Assembly: GCA_958295985.1 (NCBI GenBank)
Contig: OY282432.1
Span: 1,612,001-1,676,000, forward strand
Reading direction: 5' to 3'
Source of the DNA: an uncultured Candidatus Binatia bacterium
GTDB lineage: Bacteria; Desulfobacterota; Binatia; UBA9968; JAJDTQ01
DNA length: 64,000 bases
In this document: positions 28,523-37,705 of the stretch, one piece after another
How the letters are laid out: the number at the start of each line of letters is the position of its first letter
Numbering within the stretch: position 1 is the first letter of the stretch
Notes under the pieces: model-generated
The model's input: only the letters and a program-made list of their open reading frames with translations
Database searches by the model: none
What the model was told of the DNA's origin: nothing
Translations under genes and position numbers: made by a program

Positions 28523-28891
28523 ATGATCGGACTCGACAGGAAAGCCATCCAGGATATTGCCGTGATCGACGTCAACGGTGATATCGACCTCCGGGAAATG
28601 GTGCGGATCAAGGAGATGATCGGAGGCCTGATCGAGAAGGAACGTCTGAAGGTCGTTCTGAACCTCAAGGCGGTCGATCACATCAACTACTTGAGCATCG
28701 GGTTGCTGCTGGACCGTCTGAGGCTGCTGCGTGAAATGAACGGCGACCTGAAGCTCTCGGGCATGAACCCCCATCTGAAGGATATCTTCCGGGTCGTGGG
28801 CATGGACGGGGTCTTCGAGTTCTACTCTTCCCTGGACGACGCCATCGAGAGTTTCGACGACGACTGGGAGGGCGCCGCTACCTGTCACTGA
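28523..28891 (+). CDS. STAS-domain protein (anti-sigma-factor antagonist-like)
   Basis: 122-residue single STAS domain. The strand-helix pattern AVIDVNGDIDLREMVRIKEMI, then VVLNLKAVDHINYLSIGLLLDRL, matches SpoIIAA/RsbV-type antagonists, with Ser58 in the position of the phosphorylated serine, although the usual DSSG-type context here reads NYLSIG. Such proteins bind a kinase/anti-sigma factor; none is encoded nearby. AAGGAGCG precedes the ATG. It sits between mraZ and rsmH, an unusual position that implies co-expression with cell-wall genes. Confidence 0.85.
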   Translation: MIGLDRKAIQDIAVIDVNGDIDLREMVRIKEMIGGLIEKERLKVVLNLKAVDHINYLSIGLLLDRLRLLREMNGDLKLSGMNPHLKDIFRVVGMDGVFEFYSSLDDAIESFDDDWEGAATCH

Positions 28892-28903
28892 ACGGCCGGT
28901 CGC

Positions 28904-29857
28904 ATGGACTACGCACACCAGCCCGTGATGCTTCGCGAGGTTATCGAGATTCTCGCGCCCAGGCCGGCGCGAAGGTATCTGGATGGAACCGTGGGGGGAG
29001 GCGGACACGCGCGCGAGATATTGCGCCAGTCGTGCCCGGACGGGGCGCTGGTGGGCCTGGATTGTGACGACGAGGCCATTGACGCCGCCGGACGGGCGTT
29101 GGCCCGCTTCGGGGAACGGGTGATGTTGCGCCATGCGGGATTCACCCAGGCGCGGGAAGTCCTGGACGAGGCGGGGTGGCCCGGTGTGGACGGCATTCTG
29201 TTGGATCTGGGCCTGTCCTCCCACCAGCTCGACACACCGGAACGCGGCTTCGGTTTCCTCAGCGACGCCAGACTGGACATGCGCATGGACCGCGGCCGCA
29301 CGGTGGACGCCCATGAACTGGTGAACGGCCTGCCCGTCGGGGAGCTGGAGAAGATCATCCGGGATTTCGGCGACGAGCCGCGGGCGCGGCGGATCGCACG
29401 GGCCATCGACGCCAGGCGTTGCCAAGGCGCCATCGATTCGACGCGTCAACTGGCGGAGACGGTGGCCCGGGCAATGGGAAGCTCGACGCGCCGGCCCCGG
29501 AAGCCCCGCACGCCCGCGGCCCATCCGGCTACCCGGACGTTTCAGGCGGTGCGCATCGCGGTGAACCGCGAACTGGAGAATCTCGAGAGGTTTCTCGAGT
29601 CGGCCCATGAATTGCTGTGCGCCAAGGGGCGCCTCGTGATTATTTCGTTTCACTCGCTGGAGGATCGGCTGGTCAAGCGCGCGTTCCACAGGTGGGGCCT
29701 CGATTGCGTCTGTCCGCCGCGTCTGCCCGCGTGTGTTTGCGGCTGGGTCCGCAAGGCAACGGCCCTCACCCGCAAACCGCGGGTTCCCGGCATCGAGGAG
29801 ATCCAGGCCAACCCCCGGGCGCGCTCGGCCCGGCTGAGGGCCGTCGAAAGAGTATAG
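28904..29857 (+). CDS. rsmH: 16S rRNA (cytosine(1402)-N(4))-methyltransferase RsmH
   Basis: 317-residue SAM-dependent methyltransferase (formerly MraW). It opens with HQPVMLREVIEIL, and the SAM loop DGTVGGGGHAREIL is near residue 27. GILLDLGLSSHQLD, RGFGFLSDARLDMRMD and the C-terminal GRLVIISFHSLEDRLVKRAF are all signatures. A basic RRPRKPRTPAAHPATRTFQA segment replaces the usual short loop before the FQAVRIAVN motif. Start ATG is 12 nt after the STAS gene. Confidence 0.97.
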   Translation: MDYAHQPVMLREVIEILAPRPARRYLDGTVGGGGHAREILRQSCPDGALVGLDCDDEAIDAAGRALARFGERVMLRHAGFTQAREVLDEAGWPGVDGILLDLGLSSHQLDTPERGFGFLSDARLDMRMDRGRTVDAHELVNGLPVGELEKIIRDFGDEPRARRIARAIDARRCQGAIDSTRQLAETVARAMGSSTRRPRKPRTPAAHPATRTFQAVRIAVNRELENLERFLESAHELLCAKGRLVIISFHSLEDRLVKRAFHRWGLDCVCPPRLPACVCGWVRKATALTRKPRVPGIEEIQANPRARSARLRAVERV

Positions 29858-29880
29858 CGCGAGGGTGGGTCACCTCGTTG

Positions 29881-29907
29881 CACGGGCGGGTTACAAACCC
29901 GCCCGTG
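29881..29907. repeat. Intergenic GGGCGGGTTT palindrome, copy 4
   Basis: Perfect 12-nt arms (CACGGGCGGGTT and complement) around ACA, between rsmH and ftsL. Nearly identical to copy 1. Confidence 0.85.
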
Positions 29908-29977
29908 TCGAAACGGTCCGGTGAGCCCGTCATCGAAGGATCCGTTCGGGCCCCGGCGCGGCCCGTGAGGCAGGAGC

Positions 29978-30325
29978 ATGTTGGCTTCCCGACAAGAACC
30001 GAACATGGGCGCAGGCGTTCTCAACCAACAGCAGGTGGCCGATGCCGAGCCCGCGGCACGGCGCCGCGGCGCGCTGTGGCCGGTGGCGCTGAGTTGCCTC
30101 CTGGTGGCGTTGGCCCTGTTGCTCGTGTGGCAGCGTCTGCGGGTCGTGCAACTGGGTTACGTACTCTCCACCGCGGCCAAGCTGGAACGGCGGTTGGAAC
30201 AGACGAACCGTGAGTTGAAACTGGAGTTGGCGAGTCTGACCGCGCCCGAGCGCCTCGAGACCATGGCGCGGCGGCGGCTCGGACTGCGGGATCCCGAAAC
30301 CGGGCAGGTGGTGGTGCTTCCGTGA
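29978..30325 (+). CDS. ftsL: Cell division protein FtsL
   Basis: 115-residue bitopic membrane protein. A short cytoplasmic N-terminus with RRR is followed by one membrane segment (about 33-52, LWPVALSCLLVALALLLVW) and a periplasmic leucine-zipper-like coil ending with RLETMARRRLGLRDPETGQVV, the typical FtsL tail. It assembles with FtsB and FtsQ at the septum. The gene is between rsmH and ftsI as expected. GAGG lies 7 nt before the ATG; an ATG at 30005 is a possible later start. The stop overlaps the ftsI GTG by four bases. Confidence 0.88.
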   Translation: MLASRQEPNMGAGVLNQQQVADAEPAARRRGALWPVALSCLLVALALLLVWQRLRVVQLGYVLSTAAKLERRLEQTNRELKLELASLTAPERLETMARRRLGLRDPETGQVVVLP

Positions 30326-32268
30326 CGAAGAAAGAGGCACAGGACTCTTCCGACAGATTTCGGTCGCGGCTGCGGCTGACCGGCGGTCTGCTGCTGGCGG
30401 TGCTGGTGGCGCTGGCGTTGCGGGCCATCCATCTCCAGGCCTTCGACGGCGAGAGGTTGGCGCGACTGGGCGAGAAGCAGCACCTCCAGGAGCGGATCTT
30501 CGTGCCGGAGCGCGGCACCATCTTCAGCCGCAACGGAGACTCGTTGGCCATCAGCGTCGAGTCCCGGTCCGTGTACGTCAGGCCCCGACGGCTGAAGTCG
30601 GCCAAGGAGACCGTGCCGGCGGTGGCGCGGGCGCTCAACATGAAGCGCCGGGACGTGCGCCGCAAGGTCACGTCCGACAAGCCCTTCGTATGGCTCAAGC
30701 GCCAGGTGACGCCGCGTGAGGTCCAACGGGTTCGGGCCCTGAAGGTCGAAGGGATCGGGTTGTCCGACGAGCCGAAACGATACTACCCGCAGGGTCATCT
30801 TGCCGGGCAGGCGCTGGGTCTGGTGGGAAGGGACGCGCAAGGACTGGAAGGAGTCGAGCGGAGCTACGACGGGTACATCCGCGGCAAGGCTCACTCTTCG
30901 GTGGCGGAGCGGGACGCGTTGGGCCGCCGCGTGTTGGTCACGGGTCTGGACGACTTCAAGACCCGGCCCGGGGCAGACGTGCGCCTGACCCTCGACACGA
31001 CGTTGCAGCATCTCGCCGAAAAGCACCTGGAGGCCACCGTGAAACGGTTTCGCGCCAAGGGCGGCACGGTGGTGATGGCGGACCCGTTCACCGGCGGGAT
31101 ACTGGCGCTGGCCAGCTACCCGTTTTTCGATCCCAACCAGTTCCGCCGCCAGGACCGGGACCGGTGGCGCATCCGCGCCGTTACCGACACCTACGAACCC
31201 GGCTCCGTCTTCAAGGCGGTCCTGGCCGCGGCCGCGCTGGAGGACGGCGTCGTGGGACGGGAGGACCTGATCTTCTGTGAGTTCGGCCGCTATCGATACG
31301 GCGGCCGCACCATTCACGATTTCAAGGAGTACGGCTGGCTGTCTTTCGCCAGGGTGCTTCAGCTTTCCAGCAACATCGGCGTGACCAAGGTCGCCGACAA
31401 GCTCGGAAAGGAGCGGTATCACCGTTACATACGGCGGTTCGGCTTCGGCGAGAAGACCGGGATCGATCTTCCCGGCGAGGTGGTGGGTACGGTGCGGCCG
31501 CCTTCCCGGTGGCGCCCCATCGACCTCGCCACCGCCTCCTTCGGACAGGGCATTGCCGTAACCCCCCTGCAGATGGTCATGGCCTTCTCTGCCGTCGCCA
31601 ACGGCGGTCTGCTCATGCGGCCGCACCTCGTGGACCGCGTGGTGGACAAAGACGGCAAGGTCCTGCTCCGGCACAGGCCGGAGGTGGTGCGGCGCGTGGT
31701 CTCCAGGGCCACGGCCCGGGCCGTGGCCGGCATTCTGAAGGGCGTGGTGGCGGAAGGCGGCACCGGCACCCGCGCCGCCCTGGCGGGGTTCGAGGCGGCA
31801 GGCAAGACCGGCACCTCCCAGAAGGCGGAAAAGGGAGGCTACTCCAAGACCAAGCGGATCGCCTCATTCGTCGGTTTCGTGCCCGCGGACGAGCCGCGTT
31901 TCGTGCTGCTGACCCTGGTGGACGAACCCACGGTCAACGTGTACGGCGGCGTGGTCGCGGCCCCCCTGTTCCGCCGGATCGCGGCGCCCGCGCTTCACTC
32001 TCTTGGAGTGACTCCGAACCCGCGCCTGCTGCCGGAGGTTTCACCGGGACGGGACCGCGGTGTCATCCGGGTGTCCCGGAAGACCCGGGGTCACCGCAAG
32101 TCGACCGGCAAGGGCGGCGGACCGAACCTCATCGGCCTGAGCATGCGGGAGGCCGTGGACAAGGCCAAGCGGCTCAAGTTCTCCGTGGTCCTTCGGGGTC
32201 ACGGCTATGTGACGGAGCAGCGGACCGATCACGCCAACGGCCGCCTGCTGCTGACGTTGAAGGATTGA
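30322..32268 (+). CDS. ftsI: Septal peptidoglycan transpeptidase FtsI (PBP3) with C-terminal PASTA domain
   Basis: 648-residue class B penicillin-binding protein. It has an N-terminal membrane anchor (about 20-38), a dimerisation domain from VPERGTIFSRNG, then the transpeptidase domain. That domain has SVFK (Ser295/Lys298) in YEPGSVFKAV, the SxN motif at 349-351 (SSN) and KTGTS from 495. A PASTA repeat occupies about 595-648 (LIGLSMREAVDKAKRL), a feature of SpoVD-like and deltaproteobacterial FtsI rather than the E. coli type. The GTG start overlaps ftsL, implying coupling. Confidence 0.96.
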   Translation: MTKKEAQDSSDRFRSRLRLTGGLLLAVLVALALRAIHLQAFDGERLARLGEKQHLQERIFVPERGTIFSRNGDSLAISVESRSVYVRPRRLKSAKETVPAVARALNMKRRDVRRKVTSDKPFVWLKRQVTPREVQRVRALKVEGIGLSDEPKRYYPQGHLAGQALGLVGRDAQGLEGVERSYDGYIRGKAHSSVAERDALGRRVLVTGLDDFKTRPGADVRLTLDTTLQHLAEKHLEATVKRFRAKGGTVVMADPFTGGILALASYPFFDPNQFRRQDRDRWRIRAVTDTYEPGSVFKAVLAAAALEDGVVGREDLIFCEFGRYRYGGRTIHDFKEYGWLSFARVLQLSSNIGVTKVADKLGKERYHRYIRRFGFGEKTGIDLPGEVVGTVRPPSRWRPIDLATASFGQGIAVTPLQMVMAFSAVANGGLLMRPHLVDRVVDKDGKVLLRHRPEVVRRVVSRATARAVAGILKGVVAEGGTGTRAALAGFEAAGKTGTSQKAEKGGYSKTKRIASFVGFVPADEPRFVLLTLVDEPTVNVYGGVVAAPLFRRIAAPALHSLGVTPNPRLLPEVSPGRDRGVIRVSRKTRGHRKSTGKGGGPNLIGLSMREAVDKAKRLKFSVVLRGHGYVTEQRTDHANGRLLLTLKD

Positions 32269-32273
32269 GGTCG

Positions 32274-33794
32274 ATGCTGCTGCGGGAACTGTTGCATGTG
32301 CCCGACGTTCGGGACCCAGGGGGACTCGCAGAGGTCGCCGTCCGGGGTCTCGCGTGTGATTCCCGCCGGGTCCGGGACGGGTACGTGTTCTTCGCCTTTG
32401 CGGGACGTCTCGCGGACGGTCACGACTACGTCGACGAGGCGGTGAAGCGGGGCGCGTCCGCGGTGGTGGTGGAACGGTCCGTCCCGCCGCCGGGAGCCGC
32501 TTGCGTCCGGGTGCCGGATGCACGGCGGGCCATGGCTCACGCGGCCGCGGTGTTCTTTGGGCGTCCGAGCCGCGGGCTCGTGTTGGTGGGGGTTACCGGC
32601 ACCAACGGCAAGACCACGGTCACCTATCTGCTCGACGCCATCTTCTCCACCAACGGGGACCCGTGCGGCGTCGTCGGCACCATCAGTCAGCGCTACCGCG
32701 GATGGCAGCGGCCGTCGCCGCTGACCACACCCGAGTCCATCGACATCGAGGAACTCCTTTCCGACATGGTGCGCGCGGGCGTGAGGTCCGTCGCCATGGA
32801 AGTCTCCTCACACGCCCTGGACCTGCACCGGGTGGAGGGACTCGATTTCGACGGTGCGGTGTTCACCAACCTTTCGCGGGATCACCTGGACTATCACCGC
32901 GACATGGAGACGTACTTTCTCAGCAAGGCGCGGCTGTTCACGGAATGCCTGCCCGCCAGTGCGAAGGAACGACCGTTCGCCGTCATCAACGCCGACGACC
33001 CACGGGGTCTCGATTTGATCCGTTTGGCGGAGGACGCCGGACTGGTGACGCTCACCTACGGAAGATCGCCTCGATGGGACGTCCATCCGGTGGATTTCGA
33101 GAGTGATGTCCACGGGTTGAGGGGGACCCTGGCGTGCGGGCCGCAACGGGTCGAGTTCCAGTCGGCGCTCATGGGCGAGTTGAACCTCGAGAACATCCTC
33201 GCGGCCGCGGGAACGGCCTGGACCCTGGGGCTCGGCCCGGACGCCATTGCGGCCGGCCTGTCCCGGCTCGACCGGGTGCCGGGGCGGTTGGAACGTATTC
33301 CCAACGGTCTGGGGATGACCCTGGTGGTGGACTACGCGCATACGCCGGATGCCCTGGACAAGGTCATCCGCGCTCTGCGCGGGTTGACCAGGGCGAGGTT
33401 GATCACGGTGTTCGGTTGCGGCGGCGACCGGGACCCCGGCAAACGCCCCGTCATGGGAGAAATCGCGGCGTCGGAAAGCGACTGCGTCGTGCTTACCTCC
33501 GACAACCCGCGCGGCGAGGACCCCTTGGCGATCATTCGCGACATTGAGGAAGGCGTTCGCGGCCGCGGCATGAGACGGCTGGAGGAAGGGGACGCCGCCG
33601 GGCCGCAGACCGGATACCGGGTGGAGCCGGACCGGCGTTCCGCCATTCGCCTCGGACTGTCCATGGCGGTTCCGGGCGACGTCTTGCTGGTGGCGGGCAA
33701 GGGCCATGAGGACTACCAGATCGTCGGGGACCGGCGGCTCCAGTTCGACGACCGGCAGGTGTTGCGGGAAGAGGTGCACAGCGTCGGCGCCTGA
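32274..33794 (+). CDS. murE: UDP-MurNAc-tripeptide synthetase MurE (meso-DAP adding)
   Basis: 506-residue Mur ligase. The ATP loop TGTNGKTT is at 108-115, and the central domain carries VSSHALDLHRV and NLSRDHLDYHRDMETY. The DNPR motif at 410-413 identifies meso-diaminopimelate, rather than lysine, as substrate. GHEDYQIV follows near the C-terminus. The Shine-Dalgarno GAGG overlaps the ftsI stop, and the ATG lies five bases after that stop. Cytoplasmic; third ligase step of the stem peptide. Confidence 0.97.
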   Translation: MLLRELLHVPDVRDPGGLAEVAVRGLACDSRRVRDGYVFFAFAGRLADGHDYVDEAVKRGASAVVVERSVPPPGAACVRVPDARRAMAHAAAVFFGRPSRGLVLVGVTGTNGKTTVTYLLDAIFSTNGDPCGVVGTISQRYRGWQRPSPLTTPESIDIEELLSDMVRAGVRSVAMEVSSHALDLHRVEGLDFDGAVFTNLSRDHLDYHRDMETYFLSKARLFTECLPASAKERPFAVINADDPRGLDLIRLAEDAGLVTLTYGRSPRWDVHPVDFESDVHGLRGTLACGPQRVEFQSALMGELNLENILAAAGTAWTLGLGPDAIAAGLSRLDRVPGRLERIPNGLGMTLVVDYAHTPDALDKVIRALRGLTRARLITVFGCGGDRDPGKRPVMGEIAASESDCVVLTSDNPRGEDPLAIIRDIEEGVRGRGMRRLEEGDAAGPQTGYRVEPDRRSAIRLGLSMAVPGDVLLVAGKGHEDYQIVGDRRLQFDDRQVLREEVHSVGA

Positions 33795-33817
33795 CACAGG
33801 CCGCTCGTGCAACGCCC

Positions 33818-35215
33818 ATGGATTGGACCATCGAAGAGTTGGCGCGAGCCGCCAGGGGAACCATCGTTCAGCGCGGGGCGGTGAGCCGGTTTGGCCACGT
33901 CAGCACGGATTCGCGGCAGGTGGAAAAGGACGGGGTGTTCGTGGCGCTCCGCGGGGAAACGCGGGATGGACACGTATTCGTGCGTGAAGCGGTGCGCCGC
34001 GGGGGCGGGTGTCTGGTTGTGCAGCGAAGCATCGTCGGTCCGAAGCGGGTGTCGGTGATTCGCGTGCGCGACACCCTCAAGGCCCTGGGCGACATGGCTC
34101 GCTTCCATCGTCAGAAGCTGGCGCCGCGGGTCCTGGCGATCACCGGCTCGAACGGAAAGACGACGACCAAGGAGATGCTTTTCGCCATTCTCCAACGCGC
34201 GCGCATGGAAGATCGTCCATTACGAGGAAAGGTGCTCAAGACCGAGGGCAACTACAACAACCTGGTGGGTCTGCCGTTGACGCTGTTGCGGCTGCGGGGC
34301 CGGGAGCGCGCCGCGGTGGTGGAACTGGGCACCAATCGGCCGGGAGAGATCCGCCGGCTCACGGCCATCGCGAACCCGGATCTGGCCCTCATCACCTCGG
34401 TGGCCCCGGCGCACCTCTCCGGACTGGGCACCCTCGCCGGCGTGGCCCGGGAGAAGGGGGCGATCTTCCGGGGACTCGATCCGGGAGGCACCGCGGTGGT
34501 CAACCTGGACGACGGCCGGGTCGTGCGCCAGAGCCGGGCCTTCCGAGGCCGGGTGGTCACCTACGGCGACGGCGGTTTCGTGCGTGGGGAGGACCCGGAG
34601 ATGCTGTCCGGGGGCCGGTTGCGGTTCAACCTCCGGGTGGGCCGGGTGCGGGCGCCGGTACGGTTGCGCCTGTGCGGCATGCACAACGTCCGGAACGCGG
34701 TAGGGGCGGCGGCCATGGCGCACGCGTTCGGAGCGGACGTGGCGGCCATTCGCGCGGGTCTCGAGGCGGTGCGGCCGGTGGCCATGCGCATGCAGTTGGA
34801 GCGCCTGGACGGCATCGGCATCATCAACGATGCCTACAACGCCAATCCGGCTTCCATGGAAGCGGCGCTGGCGACGCTGGAGGCGCTTCCGGGGCGCGGC
34901 CGGCGGGTGGCGGTGCTTGGCGACATGCTGGAAATGGGCACGGACGAAGCCGGCTGCCACCGCAAGCTCGGGGAAACCGCGGCCGGAAGCGGCGTGGACG
35001 CCCTCTATCTGTTGGGCCGCTTTGCCCGTGACATCCGGCAGGGGGCACTGGGGGCCGGCATGGACCCGACCGCGGTCCGGGTGGCCCGGACCCACCGGAA
35101 GCTGGCGTCGGAGTTGCGCGCCGAGCTTCGGAAGGGCGACTGGGTCCTCATCAAGGGTTCGCGGGGCGCGGCCATGGAAAAGGTGCTCGCGGCCATGAAG
35201 AACGAGGGGGCGTAA
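33818..35215 (+). CDS. murF: UDP-MurNAc-tripeptide:D-Ala-D-Ala ligase MurF
   Basis: 465-residue Mur ligase adding D-Ala-D-Ala. N-terminal TIEELARAARGTIV and STDSRQVEKDGVFVALRGE, ATP loop ITGSNGKTTTKEML near 110, EGNYNNLVGLPLTLL with the conserved NN, and the C-terminal NDAYNANPASMEAALATLE are diagnostic. It lies 23 nt after murE. Length and motifs are normal. Confidence 0.97.
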   Translation: MDWTIEELARAARGTIVQRGAVSRFGHVSTDSRQVEKDGVFVALRGETRDGHVFVREAVRRGGGCLVVQRSIVGPKRVSVIRVRDTLKALGDMARFHRQKLAPRVLAITGSNGKTTTKEMLFAILQRARMEDRPLRGKVLKTEGNYNNLVGLPLTLLRLRGRERAAVVELGTNRPGEIRRLTAIANPDLALITSVAPAHLSGLGTLAGVAREKGAIFRGLDPGGTAVVNLDDGRVVRQSRAFRGRVVTYGDGGFVRGEDPEMLSGGRLRFNLRVGRVRAPVRLRLCGMHNVRNAVGAAAMAHAFGADVAAIRAGLEAVRPVAMRMQLERLDGIGIINDAYNANPASMEAALATLEALPGRGRRVAVLGDMLEMGTDEAGCHRKLGETAAGSGVDALYLLGRFARDIRQGALGAGMDPTAVRVARTHRKLASELRAELRKGDWVLIKGSRGAAMEKVLAAMKNEGA

Positions 35216-35219
35216 CCGC

Positions 35220-36296
35220 GTGCTCTATCTTTTGCTCTTTCCGCTGCATTCGACCTTTCCGGTCTTCAACGTGTTCCGCTACATCACGTTCCGCGCGGCC
35301 CTGGCGGCGCTCGTGTCGTTGCTGCTGTCGTTCATCATCGGCCCGTACCTCATCCGCGCGCTCAAGCAATGGCAAATCGGGCAGCCCATTCGAGAAGACG
35401 GTCCGGACCGCCATGCCGCCAAGGCGGGCACGCCCACCATGGGAGGGACCCTGATCGTCCTGTCCCTGGTGCTGTCCACCGTGCTGGTGGGGGACGTCAC
35501 CAACGTGTACGTGCTGGTGGCCCTGGGGGTGACCCTGGGATTCGCCGTCATCGGCTTCGTCGATGATTTTCTCAAGGTTCGCCGCAACAGCAGCCGCGGA
35601 CTGGGCCTGTGGAGCAAGCTCCTCCCGCAGATGGCCGTGGCCGCGGCCGCGGCGGTGGTGTTGTTGCTGCAACCCGATTTCAGCAGCACGGTGGCCGTCC
35701 CCTTCTTCAAGAACGTGCGGCCGGACCTGGGCATCTGGTACGTCCCCTTTACGATAGTCGTGGTGGTGGGCGCCTCCAATGCGGTGAACCTCACCGACGG
35801 CCTGGACGGGCTCGCCATCGGCCCGGTGATGACCGCGGCGGCCACCTATGCCCTCATCGCGTACCTCGCGGGCCACGTGAAGTTCGCCGAGTACCTGCAG
35901 ATCCCCTACGTGTCCCGGGTCGGGGAGATGTCGGTGTTCTGCGCCGCGGTGGCCGCGGCGGGCATGGGTTTTCTCTGGTTCAACGCCTATCCCGCGCAGA
36001 TGTTCATGGGCGACGTCGGCAGCCTGGGACTGGGGGCGGCCCTGGGGAGCGTCGCGGTCATCAGCAAGAACGAGGTCCTGTTGGTGGTGGTGGGGGGCGT
36101 TTTCGTGTTGGAGGCGGTGTCGGTGATCGTGCAGGTCGCCTCCTTCAAGCTGCGCGGCAAACGGGTCTTTCGCATGGCGCCGATCCACCATCACTATGAG
36201 CTCAAGGGATGGGCGGAACCGCAGATCATCGTGCGGTTCTGGATCGTTTCGATCATTTGCGCGCTGTTGGCGTTGAGCACGCTGAAACTGCGCTAG
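35220..36296 (+). CDS. mraY: Phospho-MurNAc-pentapeptide transferase MraY
   Basis: 358-residue integral membrane enzyme with about ten helices that transfers phospho-MurNAc-pentapeptide to undecaprenyl phosphate, forming lipid I. Signatures: KAGTPTMGGTLI, FVDDFLKVRRNSSRGL (catalytic Asp pair), NAVNLTDGLDGLAIGP and FMGDVGSLGLGAALG, then FRMAPIHHHYELKGW. The GTG start follows GAGGGGG at the end of murF. Confidence 0.97.
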   Translation: MLYLLLFPLHSTFPVFNVFRYITFRAALAALVSLLLSFIIGPYLIRALKQWQIGQPIREDGPDRHAAKAGTPTMGGTLIVLSLVLSTVLVGDVTNVYVLVALGVTLGFAVIGFVDDFLKVRRNSSRGLGLWSKLLPQMAVAAAAAVVLLLQPDFSSTVAVPFFKNVRPDLGIWYVPFTIVVVVGASNAVNLTDGLDGLAIGPVMTAAATYALIAYLAGHVKFAEYLQIPYVSRVGEMSVFCAAVAAAGMGFLWFNAYPAQMFMGDVGSLGLGAALGSVAVISKNEVLLVVVGGVFVLEAVSVIVQVASFKLRGKRVFRMAPIHHHYELKGWAEPQIIVRFWIVSIICALLALSTLKLR

Positions 36297-36370
36297 GGAA
36301 TCCTGGAGTGAGTCCGAGGGGAGCGGCAGAGGCACGCAACGTAGAGCCGGCGACGAGTGGAAAACCGGTG

Positions 36371-37705
36371 ATGGAACTCGAGGGCAAAAAGATCCTGGTG
36401 TTGGGACTGGCCCGCACCGGCCTGGCGGTTGCCCGGTTCCTCGCGCAACGGGGAGCGCGGGTCGTGGGCGCCGACGCGCGCGAGGACGACGGGATGGGAC
36501 CGGCCAGGAAGGAGCTGTCGCGGTTGTCCGCCCCCTGCCATCTCGGGCCGGAGGAAACGGCCTGGCTCGACGGCGTGGACGCGGTGGTTCCCAGCCCCGG
36601 AGTGCCGCGGGAGAATACGCTGCTGGTGGAAGCCGCCCGTCGCGGCATCGAGGTGTTGAGCGAGATCGAGTTGGCGGCGCGGTTCAGCCGCACCCCCATG
36701 GTGGCCGTCACCGGCACCAACGGAAAGACCACCACGACGCGGCTCATGGCCGGCATCCTCGAAGCCGCGGGGCTCCGCGTCTTCGCCGGCGGCAACATCG
36801 GCAAACCGCTGATCGAGTACGTGGACGGAACCTGGGACTGGGGCGTCGTGGAGGTGAGCAGCTTCCAACTCGAATGGGTCCGGGATTTCCGGCCGCGCGT
36901 GGCCCTGTGTCTCAACCTCAGCGAGGACCATCTCGACCGCTACGACGGGCTGGCGAGTTACGGCGCGGCCAAGGCCAGGATTTTCGCCGCCCAGCATCCG
37001 GACGACGTCGCGGTGCTGAACCGCGACGACCCGTGGGTATGGGGTTTGCGCCATGAACTGGGCCCCCGGGCGGTCTCCTTCGGCTGGTCGGAGGTCGAGG
37101 AGGGGGTCTTCGCCACCGCGGACGCCATCGTCTGGCGCGGCCGTGGGGCCGAAGAGCGATTTCCGCTGCGGGACATCGCGCTGCGCGGGGTCCACAACGT
37201 CGAGAACGTCATGGCGGCGGTATGCGGCGCCAAGGCGGCAGGCGTCGAGGGACGCCACATCCGCACGGCCGCCAGGCGGTTCCGGGGCGTCGAGCACCGG
37301 CTGGAGTTCATCCGGGAGCTCGACGGGGCGCGGTACTTCAATGACTCCAAGGGCACCAACGTCGGCGCCGTTCAGAAGTCCCTGGCCAGTTTCGACCGCC
37401 CCATCGTGCTGATCGCCGGCGGGGTCCACAAGGGCGGCAGCTACCGGGGTCTGGAACCGCTGGTCCGGGAGCGGGTGCGCAAGCTGATCCTGTTGGGTGA
37501 GGCCGCGGGAATCATGAAGGACGCCCTGGGAGCGTCGACCGCCACCGTGGTGGTGGCGGACCTGGCCGAGGCGGTTAGGGAGGCGCGGGCCGCCGCCCAT
37601 ACCGGAGACGTGGTGCTGTTGTCGCCGGCGTGTTCGAGCTTCGACATGTTCGAGAACTACGCCGAACGCGGTCGCGTGTTCAAGGAACTGGTGCAAGCCC
37701 TATGA
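36371..37705 (+). CDS. murD: UDP-MurNAc-L-alanine:D-glutamate ligase MurD
   Basis: 444-residue Mur ligase. The N-terminus MELEGKKILVLGLARTGLAVA is the UDP-binding domain; the ATP loop VTGTNGKTTTTRLM is near 115; EVSSFQLEWV and NLSEDHLDRYDG mark the central domain; and NDSKGTNVGAVQKSL and LSPACSSFDMFENYAERG are typical of the C-terminal half. An ATG preceded by GTG is used, giving normal length; the open frame upstream lacks similarity. Its stop overlaps ftsW by four bases. Confidence 0.96.
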   Translation: MELEGKKILVLGLARTGLAVARFLAQRGARVVGADAREDDGMGPARKELSRLSAPCHLGPEETAWLDGVDAVVPSPGVPRENTLLVEAARRGIEVLSEIELAARFSRTPMVAVTGTNGKTTTTRLMAGILEAAGLRVFAGGNIGKPLIEYVDGTWDWGVVEVSSFQLEWVRDFRPRVALCLNLSEDHLDRYDGLASYGAAKARIFAAQHPDDVAVLNRDDPWVWGLRHELGPRAVSFGWSEVEEGVFATADAIVWRGRGAEERFPLRDIALRGVHNVENVMAAVCGAKAAGVEGRHIRTAARRFRGVEHRLEFIRELDGARYFNDSKGTNVGAVQKSLASFDRPIVLIAGGVHKGGSYRGLEPLVRERVRKLILLGEAAGIMKDALGASTATVVVADLAEAVREARAAAHTGDVVLLSPACSSFDMFENYAERGRVFKELVQAL

